A stretch of DNA of 64,000 bases from Massariosphaeria phaeospora. Its lineage: Eukaryota; Ascomycota; Dothideomycetes; Pleosporales. Location of the stretch: the NCBI GenBank assembly GCA_011032825.1, contig JAADJZ010000010.1, positions 124,001 through 188,000 on the forward strand. Direction: 5' to 3'. Position 1 is the first letter of the stretch; every line of letters starts with the position of its first letter. Shown here piece after piece: positions 32,628-44,164 of the stretch. The notes beneath the pieces were generated by a model. It worked only from the letters and a program-made list of their open reading frames with translations, did not search any database and was not told the DNA's origin. The position numbers and the translations under genes were made by a program.

Positions 32628-34752
32628 GGTTGCACGGCCGCGTAGTTGCTTGTACCTAGAGCCGCGGTAGCCTGCTTCTAGACCTTCAAGATAAACTCTC
32701 TTCTGGAAATCAGACAAAGTTCATGGCACGTCAGCTTCGCCACACACCCGTCATCGGATCTTTCATCCGTTACCAAGTTGCGCCAACTCGCGCCCAATGA
32801 ACCATTATCTCCGTGATGGTGGTTGACGATGAGCTCACAGTCTGTAATCGCATGCATACCCTCGTAGCGATTGGCTACCACAATCACAGTCCCGAGACAG
32901 CAAACGAACGATGTGTGTAGCAGTTGCACCGCTGCCGCGCATGTCCTGAGAACCGTCTGTAGTAGCATAGTGTACTACCGTCGCGGCTTGCTACATAGGC
33001 TCTAGCTCCAGCCCACCTCCAGCTTCGTCTGCGGCCCAAGCGGAGCGCATCCGAAGCGTTTGCCAAAACTCTCCATGCCCACAAAAGTGACGGTGGCACG
33101 GTGCCGTGCGCGCCATGCCGCCTGTCCGCTTGGGGAAAGGGAGTGTCTGAGCACCCCCTGCCAATCAGCGGCGAGGGCGGCTCGTCGCGTGCGCTGTTCT
33201 GGCAACGGCAACGGCTCGTGAAACGGGCGTGCTGGGAGAGTTTCCAAATAGAGGGCAAAGATGCATATTTTAGCCAGCGTGGTGGGATGCGCACACTCTG
33301 GGCATCGTAGAGGGGCATCTTGCTGGTGTTGGTGAGCCGTTAACACCACAGCGATCTCTGGTCTCTGGTGCCGAGGCGGAACGGCCATCGCATCGCAGCG
33401 CAGCGCATGGGCATGGACGGACGGGCAGCAGAAAAAGCGAAGAAAAAATGATAATGTTTAGTGCAGCGCTCACCGCCTTGGACGGGCGCGGGCATGGCGT
33501 TGAAACTTGAGGCTAAATGGCCTGGTGTCGTTGGCCGAAACAGGGGCTGTCCTGCATGCCGGGACTAGATGGATATGCACAGTGCACACGCATCAGATCA
33601 TGGCGGACAGGCCAGCATCTGGAGGCGCGCAGAGAGAAGGCGGTCAGGCCAGAATCTTTGGCAGGCGGATGCGGTGACGAACTGGCGAGTTCAGAGAACA
33701 GTAGCAGCAGGTTGGAGTAGATAAGGAGTTCACGTCGATGTTGTTGCCGGGCGTGCCCCAGAGCTGGGTGCGGGAGTAATGCCGTATGAGGGCCATCGTG
33801 GGCGTGTAAGCGCGGGGTGTCACTGTTGGACCTGGAACTCCAGCACGAGGAACAGGTTGCGTTTTCTTTTGGGCTCAAGTGCGACGATGCGGTCAGCCAG
33901 AGGGCGGTGATAGGCTGTGTGCGCGGGTGCCGGGCTCGCGGCCAACAGCAGCGCAGACAGCAGACAGCAGAAAGCAGAAGGCGAGCATCCTAAAAGTAGC
34001 ATGCGGTCATATCTGGCGTCCGGCGACGATGTGATCCTGATCCCTGAAAATACATTCACCCATGCACGGACGCCTCGCCAGGAAAGGCCCAGCGCTGCTC
34101 TTGACCAGTGCGCTGAGCGAGTCCTCCGTGCGAGTCCCCCCCCCATTTCACCTCCCCCTCCTCGAACTTCCTCAGGGACCGTCGACTACATCACCAACGT
34201 GTCTTGCATCCCATCCAGGAGCTGCTTGTTGTGCGGGCTGCTGCATTCGTTCTGCGACGAGCCAGGAGCCCTCTGTAACTGTGCAGCCATTCACCGTCGT
34301 GCCGTTACGTACCGACGACCGCTCTCTGGGCTCTCAGGAGGCGAGCGCAGACAGACTACAACGCTGTCAGCATCCAGCACACACACACACTCTCTCTCTC
34401 TCACTCCCACCCACGGCCACAGATTAATCGGGCCGGCCACACGCAGCGTCGTCGTGCAGCACAGCAGGCAGAAGCGTCGCACACTTCGCTCTCCGCCATC
34501 CAGTGGACGGCTGCCTTGCATTGCTGAGCGGTAACGGTTCTGGTCAAGGCTGCTGCAGCTGCTGTGCATTCCGCGCCAATCGCCGACCCCTGGCATCCAT
34601 CCTCACGGCAACAACAACTTTATCCCCATCAGCCTCCCAGCTCCCGCCCGCAACAACACCGACACTGCCACTGCCACGGCCACGGCGACAGCTGCAAACC
34701 GCCGACCTCCTCTGCACTGCACGGCTGCTGCGACCGCAACACCGCGCCCACG
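32628..34752. other. Long intergenic region with microsatellite (2.1 kb)
   Basis: No gene supported. The region has GC-rich shadow frames on both strands and, near 34380-34410, a CA dinucleotide run passing into a CT run. The last few hundred bases are a C/T-rich, CAG/CAC-rich leader of the winged-helix gene. The length suggests a gene with a long regulated promoter. Confidence 0.4.
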
Positions 34753-36053
34753 ATGCCCTACAACACCCGCCGCAAGTCGCTGTCGCTGCCGTCGCTGGGC
34801 ATCGCGCTGCCAGGCGCCCAGCGATCCGCGCGCTCACCGCCTTCCGCAAGTGACGGCCACCACCACCCGCCGGCAAAGAAAGTCAAACGCGCCCACTCCA
34901 ACTCGGTCGCTTCCATCACCACCACCGCGCTGCCCTCGTCGCCGCGACCCTCGACGCTGCGCTTCGACGGGCGGCCCAAGAGCGCACACCGGGTGGCGGA
35001 CACCCCGCCACCGTCGCCAGGCGGCGAGTCCGGCCAGACAAAGGTCGACACCCAGGGCATCGATGACGAGATCGTCGTGGGCGTGATCGAGCAGCTGGAG
35101 AAGACAGGCAACCGCCCCCACCTGCTCAAGGAACTGGCCGCCGTGCTGTCGGCGACGATCCAGATTGTAGAGAGGTGCGTACCATGGTCCCTGCCTCGAG
35201 CTTAACTTCTAGCTCTGTTATGTATTCGTGCTGACGCGCCAATAGCTCTGCGAACCCAGCTGCAATCATTTCGTCACGCCTCGCAACCTACCTCAAGCGC
35301 ACCTGGACTGCGCTGTCCCGATGTCCGCTCGATAAGAAACTCGTCGGCACCCACCCCAAGCGCGTCTACTACTTCCTCACGACATGTCCGCACCAAGCCA
35401 TCTCCGCACATATTGGGAGCCTCTCGGCGGCAGCGCGCATCATCTCGCCCTCCCTGTCCTCGGCCGCCTCTGAGGAGGAAGACGTGGATGCCCGGTCACG
35501 CTCGCGCATGTCCCCCTCTCCCGAACTAGACCTCTCGGACTTCGACCATGGTACCGACCCATTCTCGAGCCAAACACACCCGCCTACCACCGCCAACATC
35601 TCACATAATCGCCGAGCGCAGTCGCCGCCATTGGAGCGAGACGAAAAAGAGTTCACCCAAACTGCGTCCTTTTTGCAGGAGCGGAGAGAGAGCCAGGAAG
35701 CTGAGCGCTGGCGGTCTGTCAGCGCACCGGCAGACGAGAAATACGATGCCGACGTAACCATGGACGACGTCAAGGAGCCTGAAGAGACCGAAGAGAGTGC
35801 CGCGCGGAAGAACTCGGAAGCTGCCGCCGTCTTGTTCGGCGACATGGACCACGTTCCTACTTTCCAACCCGACTTTGCCCCGAGCAGCCCGCTCCTGATG
35901 AAACCGACTCTCCACATCGAGATGCCTCCGCCCCTGTACCGGCCGAGCGAGGTGAAGCCTGGCGCTGACGACGTCGAATGGAGCTGGTCAGAACTGAAGA
36001 GTCCGGAGCACGTCGAGCTCGACGAGCTAGACGAGATCTTCGGCGGCTACTAG
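34753..36053 (+). CDS. GDS1-type winged-helix domain protein
   Basis: Two exons, 34753-35174 and 35246-36053 (intron 71 nt, AATAG acceptor), give 409 residues. The N-terminal 90 residues are Ser/Pro-rich with a basic patch (PPAKKVKRAH) that may be a nuclear signal. Residues about 108-215 form the conserved domain: DDEIVVGVIEQLEKTGNRP, a helix ending in VESSANPAAII, then SRLATYLKRTWTAL and KRVYYFLTTCPHQ, as in the GDS1 winged helix of ascomycetes. The C-terminal half is acidic and disordered. Yeast GDS1 is linked to nuclear control of mitochondrial function; a DNA-binding or transcription role here is inference. The domain call is from memory of the family pattern. Confidence 0.72.
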
Positions 36054-37817
36054 ACAAGTTCGAAGATTGGAATATTGTTCCACGACGATGTTAATGACAG
36101 TTTTCTTTTTCCTTTGGTGCGCGCGATTGCCATTCTCACTCACCCTCTACGAGTTTAGTATATTGCTCTCCTCTTCTTCTTCTTTTTCCTGGCACATGTC
36201 ATGTCCTAGATGGTTGATTCCGCCGGCTCGCGCTGCAACAGTTTCGGGGATGGATTTCGGGATATTCAGACGGAGTTTAAGGAGGATCTGGTGCTCTAGG
36301 TGATATGGGATTGTTGTACGATAGAGCTGGGCTGAGCGGAGCGGAGCTGTGGGTATCACCGAGCGGAGGCACCTGGCTGAGCCGCGGTAGCACTGAGCCA
36401 CGGGTAGCTGTCTGTCTGATATCAGATATGTGGGTGTCTGGAAGCCGGACTGCCGTCTCTCATGGAGGCGAGGCGAGGCGGCAGAGGACGGACTGCTAGG
36501 TAGATAAAAGTAGCCAAATTGAAAAACAGTTCATATTCTTCACCGCTTGTCTTTGGGTGCTATTTTTATTCTGCAGCTTTGCATGCCCGTGCTCGTGTTC
36601 AAGGTTGTTCAATGTTGTTGAGGATTGCGCGTGGTGAACTGTTCTGTTCGTTGGTGCTGCTCCGCAATTAATTGCATATGCTAATGCCATGCCATGCGAC
36701 TCGCATGCAAGGTCTCCCAGGATAGGGATAGGACATGTCGACACAGCAGAGCAGAGCTAAAAGACCTACGTCTACACCGCTCTCAGGAACCTGGCACTAG
36801 AAGCTAAAGCTGCATGGTTAACCAAGGTTGCGTCTTCACCGGATGGCGTAGATGAGTTTTGCGTGCTGTTGTTCAACGAGGTGTTTGCGTGTTCTTCTGC
36901 GTTTTGCGAGAGACGGCAATTGCTTTGCGCGGTGTGCACTGTGAGTGACCAGGTGGAGAGTGTAACGTTAACGGGTGTTCGCAGATTTTTTTGCAGGACG
37001 TCGCCAGCCTCCTCTCGTCGTCTCAAGCGAGTCCAGTCAATTATTTGACGAGGCTGACGGCTACGGCTGACGGACGGACAACCCCAGCCACATCTAAATA
37101 TTCTTGATGCACGACACACCACACCCCCAACCACTCACTCCCTCTCTACCGCTGTTCGCGAAACGAGTAAGCAAAGAAACATCACATTCCTGGAACCGGA
37201 TATCTATCGCGTTTGCATACCACGCATCAGCTGCCCGTCCACATTACTTGCTGCACGTCAAGAGCTGGGGGATCGTTTGGAGTTGGGGGTTTTGAACCGA
37301 GGTGTTTTGCGCAAAAGAGAAGGACACGGTGGAATAATTTTAAAGCCATCTACTTTGCGACCGAGCTGCATCGACGGGCCCTACCGACGACAACGTGGGA
37401 AAAAATTGGAGTCGGGAATTGGAATTGGAATTGGAATTGGAATTGGACACGGGACGACTGCGCGCCGCCCGCTGCCGCTGCTGTGCATAAGCTGGAGATT
37501 CGGGACGGCCATCTTGTCTTCCCACGTGGGTTTTTAACGAGCGAGCGCCGCCCGGGCACGCATCGCCGTCGCATTACTTGTCCCGACGTCCACGCTCCGG
37601 AGATTTTTCCGTGGAGCAGTCACACTTGACGCCCAACCTCGCCAGTCAGTCAGAAGCAGGTGTGACGCCGAGCACCTAGACTGAGTGCGTGGTCGCGCGG
37701 CCTGCGATCCGGGGCGCTGCGCTGCTTCCCCTCCGCCGAGACGACGCACACGGCCAAGCTAAGCAGTACATGCAGTACATGCTCTTGAAAGCTAAAAGAA
37801 AAAAACCCACTGTCGCC
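36054..37817. other. Long intergenic region (1.8 kb)
   Basis: No supported gene. It holds a GGAATT tandem repeat (separate entry) and a plausible promoter and leader for the DUF2235 gene in the last 600 bp. Confidence 0.4.
37415..37446. repeat. Hexanucleotide tandem repeat (GGAATT)5
   Basis: Five exact GGAATT units plus GG, about 370 bp upstream of the DUF2235 start codon. Confidence 0.9.
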
Positions 37818-40283
37818 ATGTCGATTGCGTATTCCACGCGCAGCGGGAGTCGGGCGCCGGCACCCATGTTTGTGGATCTGCCGGCGTCGACGCCGAAGCC
37901 GCCGCTCATCGTCGAGTTGCCGCCCCGGCCGCCGATTGTGATTGATGCGCCGCCGCTGCGGGCGAGGTCGCGCAGTAGGGGGGCGTTGGGCTTGGAGGCG
38001 CCGGGCTTGAGCGGTGGGAGGGGCATGTTTAAGAGGTTGGTTGTGGCTTGTGATGGTATGTGTGTTTTCCTTTCCTACGCGGTATCGGGTCCATGTTTCG
38101 GCAGCACGAGAAAAGATGGGAAGCGAAGTGTGGGACGTGTCAGGGCTAATGAGAGGTTTCTAGGCACTTGGTTGAACTCGGATAATGGCTTGAAGAATGG
38201 CCAGTTGTCGATACCGAGCAATGTCACGCGCATCTCGAGGGCTATCAAGGCTGTGAGTCAGGATGGGATTCCGCAGATAGTGAACTATCATTTTGGCGTG
38301 GGCTCGCAGGGAGGCCCGCTGAATCGAATCATAAGCGGTACGTATAGTCATGGTAGGCATCGTCATAATATGATGTGGCACTGACAAACATAGGCACAAC
38401 AGGAGAGGGGCTTGGAGATAATGTCCGCGAAGCGTATTCTTTCATAGCCAACAACTACCATCCCGGCGACGAAATCTTTCTCCTCGGCTTCTCCCGCGGC
38501 GCTTTTACAGCCCGTAGCATTGCCGGCCTGATCGGCGAGGTTGGCCTACTCACGAAGAAAGGCCTCCACGCCCTCCCCGAAGTCTTCGAAGACGTGCAGC
38601 AACGCCGGAATCCCCGCTACGTGCCGAAGAACCCAAACGTCCCCTTCCCCAACAAGCCCAGCGCCGACAGCCCCAGATACAAGCACGAGCTGGAGCGGCG
38701 CGGCCTGACCCGCCTCGACATCCCCATCAAAGCCATCGGCGTCTGGGACACGGTCGGCAGCCTCGGCGCGCCGCGCGTCGGCTTCCTCACCAAGCTCGGC
38801 CTGCAGAGCAGCGAAAGCAAGGAAATGACCTTCTACGACACCAAGCTGTCCGCGTGCATCGAAAACGCCTTCCAGGCGCTCGCCCTCGACGAGCGCCGCG
38901 GCGCCTTCTCGCCCGCTGTGTGGGAGAAGCCCGAGGGCAATAAGACTATCTTGCGGCAAGTGTGGTTCCCTGGTGTGCATAGTAACGTTGGTGGCGGATA
39001 TGACGACCAGCAGCTTGCGAATATCACGCTGGCGTGGATGATGAGCCAGCTGGAGCCGTTTCTCGATATGCGCGAGGAGTACTTGTTCGAGCAGGACGAG
39101 GACAACGATAGGTATTACCGCAAGCAGCGCGAGGATCTGCGGCCGTGGAGTTTTGGCGAGATCACGAATTCGAATACGGGGCTGTATGCTATAGGGGGGC
39201 GCACGGTATGTTGAAATCGATTCCTATATCTATATATCTGCCTACCTACGCACTGGTGTAGATGCAGTCTACTGATCTGATACTTGATATGGTCCGATAC
39301 TAACATACCACCAGGACCGCACCCCCGGCCACTACCACGCCGTGGACCCCCTCACCGGCCGCACCACCCCGCGCCCCCTCCGCCAAACAAACGAATACAT
39401 CCACCCCTCCGTCCGCACGCGCATCCGGCTCTCCGGCCCCGGCGTCTCCGACAAAGGCCCCTACGACTGCCCCGCCCTCACCACGGCCTACAAGCTCGTC
39501 GTCGACTACGGCCCGCAAGCCACCCCCTCCAACACCACCTCCGCCGACCCCGACATCTTCTGGAAACTCAAATCCAAAGACGGCGACGGCGTCCGCACCC
39601 TGCGCGAAGCTCCCCTGTGGCGCCTCGAGCGCGAATTGTGTCGCAAGGACCCGAAAGCGTATGCGTATGTTAAGAGGCCGCCGGCGACGGGCTCGGCGTC
39701 GGCATCGGCGGGGTCGGGCGGCGGCGCGGCGAAGAGGCGCAGGAGTGCAAGGCCTGTGTCGGCGTCGGCGCACTTTGATGCGGGTGCGCCGCCGGCACGG
39801 GGCGTTGGCTCGCGCCGTATCTCGGCGGACGCTGAGAGATTGGGCGCTGGTACTGGTGTCGGACGTCGCAGTTTCGTGGACCCCAGGCGCGAGCCCGGGC
39901 GCCGCAGCGCGGGGCGCGCGAGTGCGGGGGGTGCGACGGCGCGCGATTTAGAAGCGAGGCGCAGTGTGCGCGAGGTGCCGAGGAGGGTTCCGAGTCGCAG
40001 TCGCAGTCGGAGCCGGCCGCGCAGTGTGGGGTTTCGCGATGAGGTGGAGGAGGAGGACGATGAGGACGAGTATGATTCAGAGGATAGGGGGGATGGCGAG
40101 ACGGAGATTAGAGAGGGGATGCCGCATCGGAGGAGGAAGGATAAGGCGTGGTGGGAGGGGAGAGGTGGGGATGGGTTTGAGAGAGGGGGAGAGAGAGAGA
40201 GGGAGAGAGGGGGGGAGAGGGAGAGGGAGAGGGAGAGGGGGGGTGGTGGGAGGAGTCCGAGGAGGAGTAGTATGAGGGTTTGA
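37818..40283 (+). CDS. DUF2235 alpha/beta-hydrolase (Tle1-like) with Arg-rich tail
   Basis: Four exons, 37818-38055, 38164-38337, 38394-39205 and 39315-40283; introns 108, 56 and 109 nt; 730 residues. After a Pro-rich leader the DUF2235 domain starts with LVVACDGTWLNSDNG, restored by splicing exons 1 and 2. The nucleophile motif GFSRGAF follows at the start of exon 3, then a VWDTVGSLG segment and a WFPGVHSNVGGGY segment holding the likely catalytic His. Bacterial members include T6SS phospholipases; fungal members are mostly uncharacterised, so lipase activity is inference. The last 190 residues are low complexity: Ala/Gly/Arg, SRSRSRSR, then long Glu/Arg/Gly runs from GA-rich DNA. The start at 37818 follows a GTCGCC context; a nearer upstream ATG (37779) is in frame. 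Confidence 0.85.
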
Positions 40284-40732
40284 GATAAGGTTGTGGGTGG
40301 ACATGGGATTTGGATACTGGATTGGATTGGATTTGGATATGGGTTTGGTTTGATTTGTGCAGGATACCCTTTCTTTTCTCTGCTTTCTTCTTTACTTCTT
40401 GCTTCTTGCTTCGTGCGGCTTAGACAAACATGTTTTTGCGTTTGCGTTTGTGTTTGCGTTTTGCGTGTGTGTTGCTTGTGCGTTTGCGTTCTCCGTTTCT
40501 CTGTTTCTGTGAACCGATGACGTTTGTCCTGAGCGACCGTCGGTCGGTCAGACGCGCGACATGTGATGATTCCCTTCTCGCACCAGGTAGGTATATAAAC
40601 CCCCCTTCTCCTCCCCAACTCTCAATCCCCTTTTCCTTTCCTATCACACACATGCGATGCGTCGAAATAAAACAATCTGATGCGCTTCGCATGTGTCCGA
40701 GCGGAGTGGAATAAAAATACTTAAGAGAGCGA
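40284..40732. other. 3' flank with TATA-like promoter motif
   Basis: About 450 bp between the DUF2235 gene and the repeat array. It contains T/G-rich sequence (40400-40500), then TATATAAA at 40592-40599 followed by a C-rich then CT-rich run, and a 10-bp inverted pair ACACATGCGA / TCGCATGTGT near 40645-40695. Confidence 0.4.
40592..40599 (+). promoter_or_regulatory. TATA box with CT-rich downstream tract
   Basis: TATATAAA followed at once by a CCCCCCTTCTCCTCC tract, as in strong fungal promoters. No protein gene lies downstream; transcription would run into the repeat array. Confidence 0.4.
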
Positions 40733-42058
40733 GACATGTGCTGTCTGCGCTCTGAAAATATTGCTCATGGGAGAACGATGGTGTGTGCTCGGCCTGTGGA
40801 AAAAGACTGCGGAGATGTTAAAAAGCTAAAGCGGCAATTCCATGTCGGTCTTGTCTCTCGCGCTTTCTCCTCCGCTGGAAAAATGGGCTAGCGGAAACGT
40901 CTATGGCGAGGCGCTGTTCGTCGGGTGTGTATAGGTGAAAAGAAAAAATCGATGGAAAATTTGCCATGGCTCTGTTCTTTGTGCGTTGCTCGAAAAAATG
41001 TTGAGAGACATTATCATGGATGGGGAGGCGCTGTTTGGCTGACGACGGAATGGGGGAAAAGAATACACACAGTGAAAATGTATGGCGCTGGACTTTGTGC
41101 GCCGCTGGAAAATGTGACGAGGATAATGATCATGGATAGAGGTTGTTTAGCTGACGGTTGGAATGGGGGAAAGAAACGGACTCGGTGGACTTGTGATGGC
41201 GGGGATTTTGTGCGCCGCTGGAAAAATGTTGAGAGAGGTTATCATGGCGAGGGCTGTTGGTCGTTAGCTGGGTCTACGGAAAAGAATGGCAGTAGAAGAC
41301 CCCAAATGGCTCTGGACTTTCTGCTCTGCGCTCTACAAAGTCCGCAAACAACATGCATGTGGCTTGTCGTTTTCGTTCGAATTCCGTTAGCTGTGTCAGC
41401 ATCTAGGAGAAAGATAGTGATACCTAGATGTATGGCTCTCTTCTTCCTCCTCTGCTCTAAAAAACATTCTCACGGAATATCATGACTTGTTGCCGTCGTT
41501 CGTTGGCTGGTGCTGGATCTAGAAGAAAAAATCCCAATAAGACTATGATGGCTCTGCCGCTCTGGCCCTTTTTCTTCCATTCTAAATCCGCGTCATACAC
41601 GGTTAATGTCTTGTCGCTGTTGTTCGAACTCCGTTATCTGTAGTCTAGAAGAAAAAGTCGCTGTGCGAGAAATTCATGGCTCTCTCTTTCCTCCTCTGCT
41701 CTAAAAAAGATCCAAAGCGAAAAAACGTATGGATGACTTGTCGCCCATACCCATAAGCTGGGTTTGCGTTTTCGAGCAAAATCTAAGCGACGGAGCTTTA
41801 TGAACCGTCTTGGCCCCTTTTCTCCGCTCTACAAACCTCTAAGCTGCACAACTGTAGACTGTCGCTGCTGTTTGAACTCTACTAGCTAAGTCTTTGTCAG
41901 GGTCTCTAAGAAAAATTGAAGTGGAAAATTGTTAATGGCTCTGGCCCTTCTCCTGCGCTCTGCAAACTCCGCAAGCCCACATACATGTCTCGTCGCTGCT
42001 GTTCAAACTCCGTTGGCTAGATTAGGGTCTAGTATTAAAATTCCCGTACCAGGAACTT
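40733..42058. repeat. Degenerate satellite-like tandem array, left part (dimeric, about 115-130 bp)
   Basis: The sequence repeats an alternating pair of subunits. One starts ATGGCTCTGG and passes through a CTTCTCCTCTGCTCT-like stretch to AAAA. The other starts ATGGA/ATGTC and passes through a CTTGTCGCTGTTGTTCG-like stretch and CTCCGTTAGCTG to GTCTAGAAGAAAAA. First-subunit starts fall at about 40966, 41082, 41196, 41306, 41432, 41548, 41676, 41810 and 41935; second-subunit starts at about 40790, 40903, 41016, 41132, 41244, 41353, 41482, 41605 and 41729. Units are clearly related but diverged. A 186-codon frame at 40925-41485 crosses units without keeping a repeated protein, so I treat the array as non-coding. 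It ends at the TA target of transposon E1. Confidence 0.8.
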
Positions 42059-42159
42059 TACCGTGCTGACGCGCGTAATGCCCGGGTTCGCGTAATGCCC
42101 CACCAACTTTCAAAAACCGTCCCAACTACCTACCTTCAACACGCGATATCTTAACTACT

Positions 42160-44025
42160 ATGGCTCTAATTGATGACGCAATTGTAGCGTTTAAATCGCA
42201 AAGTCCTGATGCAAAACTCTCCCTGCAGGCAATTTCCGATTAGTATAGTGTTGAGCGATCGACGCTGGAGCGGCGCGTACGAGGTGTAACACGCCCAAAA
42301 CAAGTCAAGGCAGCCGCTCAACAACACCTTAACCTACAACAAAAGTTAAAGCTTTGCGCTTATATTAAAGACTTAACAAAGCAAAGGCTACCTCTTACGC
42401 AAGCTATAATTCAAAATTTTGCCAGCAAGGTAGCGAAAACGCGTGTTTCAAACGCCTAGGTAACGCGCTTCATCAACTGAAACAGCAACTATCTTATCTC
42501 TAAATGGACCTCTGGTATGGACGCTGTACGTCACTACGCTAATTCAAAGTTCAAATATAACCTATATTTCGAGCTTCTGCATAGTAAAATAGAGGAGTAC
42601 AACGTCCTGCCCAAGAACACCTACAATATAGACGAAAAAGGCTTTATAATAGGTGTGACCGGACGCTCTAAACGAGTGTTCTCACGACACTAATAGGAGC
42701 AAAAAGAGGTAACGTTAGCCTTTCAAGATAGCTTCCGGGAGTGGGTGACGCTTTTGGCAGCAGTTTGTGCTAATCGTAAGGTGTTACCGCCTAGGCTGCT
42801 GTACGCCTTAGCCAACAGCACATTACAATCAACATAGGTAGCTAACATTCAAGCTAGTCAACACGACGTGTTTGTGAGCTCAACACTATCAGGTTGGAGC
42901 AATAACGACGTTGGTTTGGCATAGTTGGAGCAGGTATTTGACTGCTGTACAAAGGAGAAAGCTCGCTGTAAAAGAAACTACCGCCTCTTTATCGTCGACG
43001 GCCATGGTAGTCACCTAACTGACGACTTTCTCAACTACTGTCTCAACTACCGAATACTCCTCGGTGTTATGCCGCCTCACAGTACCTATACGCTTCAACC
43101 GCTTGATGTGGTAATGTTCAAGCCTCTATCAAGCTCCTATACCAAGGCCCTTACTACCCACCTCCAACAAAGCCTCGGGCGAGTCCCAATACGTAAGGGC
43201 AACTTCTTCCCGCTGTTTTGGAAAGCCTAGGGTGCCTCGTTCAAGAAGGCTACCGTACTTAAGTCTTTTAAAGCTACTAGTATTTGGCCTATAGATCGAG
43301 AGAAAATACTCAAACGCTTCACTAATAAGGCTCCGGATAGAGCCTCACGATCGTCAGCTCTCACCGATAAGAATTGGATCTATATGGAGCGCCTTGTACG
43401 AGCTGCAGTTACCGACACTAGCGCAGAAAAGTCGAAGCAGCTCTCTCAATCAGTACACTATCTCCATGTACAAAATAAGCTGCTTCACTATGAAAACCAG
43501 GGCTTGAAGACTGCCCTTACTACTCACAAGAAGCACAAGAAGAAGAGCTCTGTCCTTAACCTCCAGCAGCGCAAGGAGTATCATGGTAGAGCTATCATGT
43601 AGTCGCCGCGGAAGATCCGGGAGGCAATAGCTCGTAAGGTGGTCAAGCAGCGTACGAAGAAGGAGCTAGAGTTGCAAAAAGCAAACACTAAGGAGCTTAA
43701 GGCAGCTGCTACTTTGTACAACAAAAAAATCGCGGAGGAGAAGCGTGTAGCGCGGGAGAAGCTCAAGGTTGAGCGCGATCGTGAGAAGGCTGAAAAGGCA
43801 GCTATCGCGGCGGCCAAAAAAGCAGAACTCAACACCAGAAAAGAGCTTCAGACTGCCCAATTTAGTAAGCGCAAGGCCTTACGAGTATCCTTATCTAAGG
43901 ATAAGCCCTAGAAACGTATGCGCGTTGCTGCAGCTCGCGCAGCGTCACCTGAAGCTGCACCAGCTGCTCCACCCAAGGTGAACCGCCGCGGCCGCAGCAT
44001 CAACGTTCCATCTAAATATAGATAA
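42160..44025 (+). pseudogene. E1 transposase (DDE_1, CENP-B-like HTH), ten stop codons, no frameshift
   Basis: One frame runs 622 codons from ATG at 42160 to TAA at 44023 with no net indel. It is broken by stops at 42241, 42457, 42478 (TGA), 42691 (TAA), 42694, 42835, 42922, 43228, 43600 and 43909; eight of ten are TAG. Most sit where Trp or Gln is expected, so single transitions explain them. Domains: N-terminal helix-turn-helix (about 1-60), a CENP-B-type DNA-binding part (about 60-115), the DDE core with NIDEKGF (first Asp), VDGHGSH (second Asp) and LQPLDVV (third Asp), all three retained, and a long Lys/Arg/Glu/Ala-rich coiled-coil tail ending RRGRSINVPSKYR. In other organisms such proteins cut and paste the element at TA. 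Confidence 0.87.
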
Positions 44026-44164
44026 AACAAGTTGTACAATAGCCTCATTACAATCGCTCTACTAAAAAATCTCGTGATAATAGCTATTGTACGTGTTGTT
44101 ATAGGCTCAAGTTTGTGGTGGTGAGCATGTTGGTTGGTAGAGCATTACGCGAACCCGGGCATTA

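Noticed and set aside
32884..33388. Minus-strand frames of 128-144 codons
   Set aside because: No recognisable domain, poor composition and no splice partners; likely chance frames in a GC-rich intergenic region.
39506..40618. 370-codon minus-strand frame over the DUF2235 tail
   Set aside because: Low-complexity shadow produced by the GA-rich 3' part of the real gene.
40925..41485. 186-codon open frame in the satellite array
   Set aside because: It crosses several repeat units of 110-116 bp, most of which shift frame, encodes no repeated peptide or known domain, and looks like chance.
42925..43911. Three separate small genes in E1
   Set aside because: They are pieces of one transposase frame separated by in-frame stop codons.
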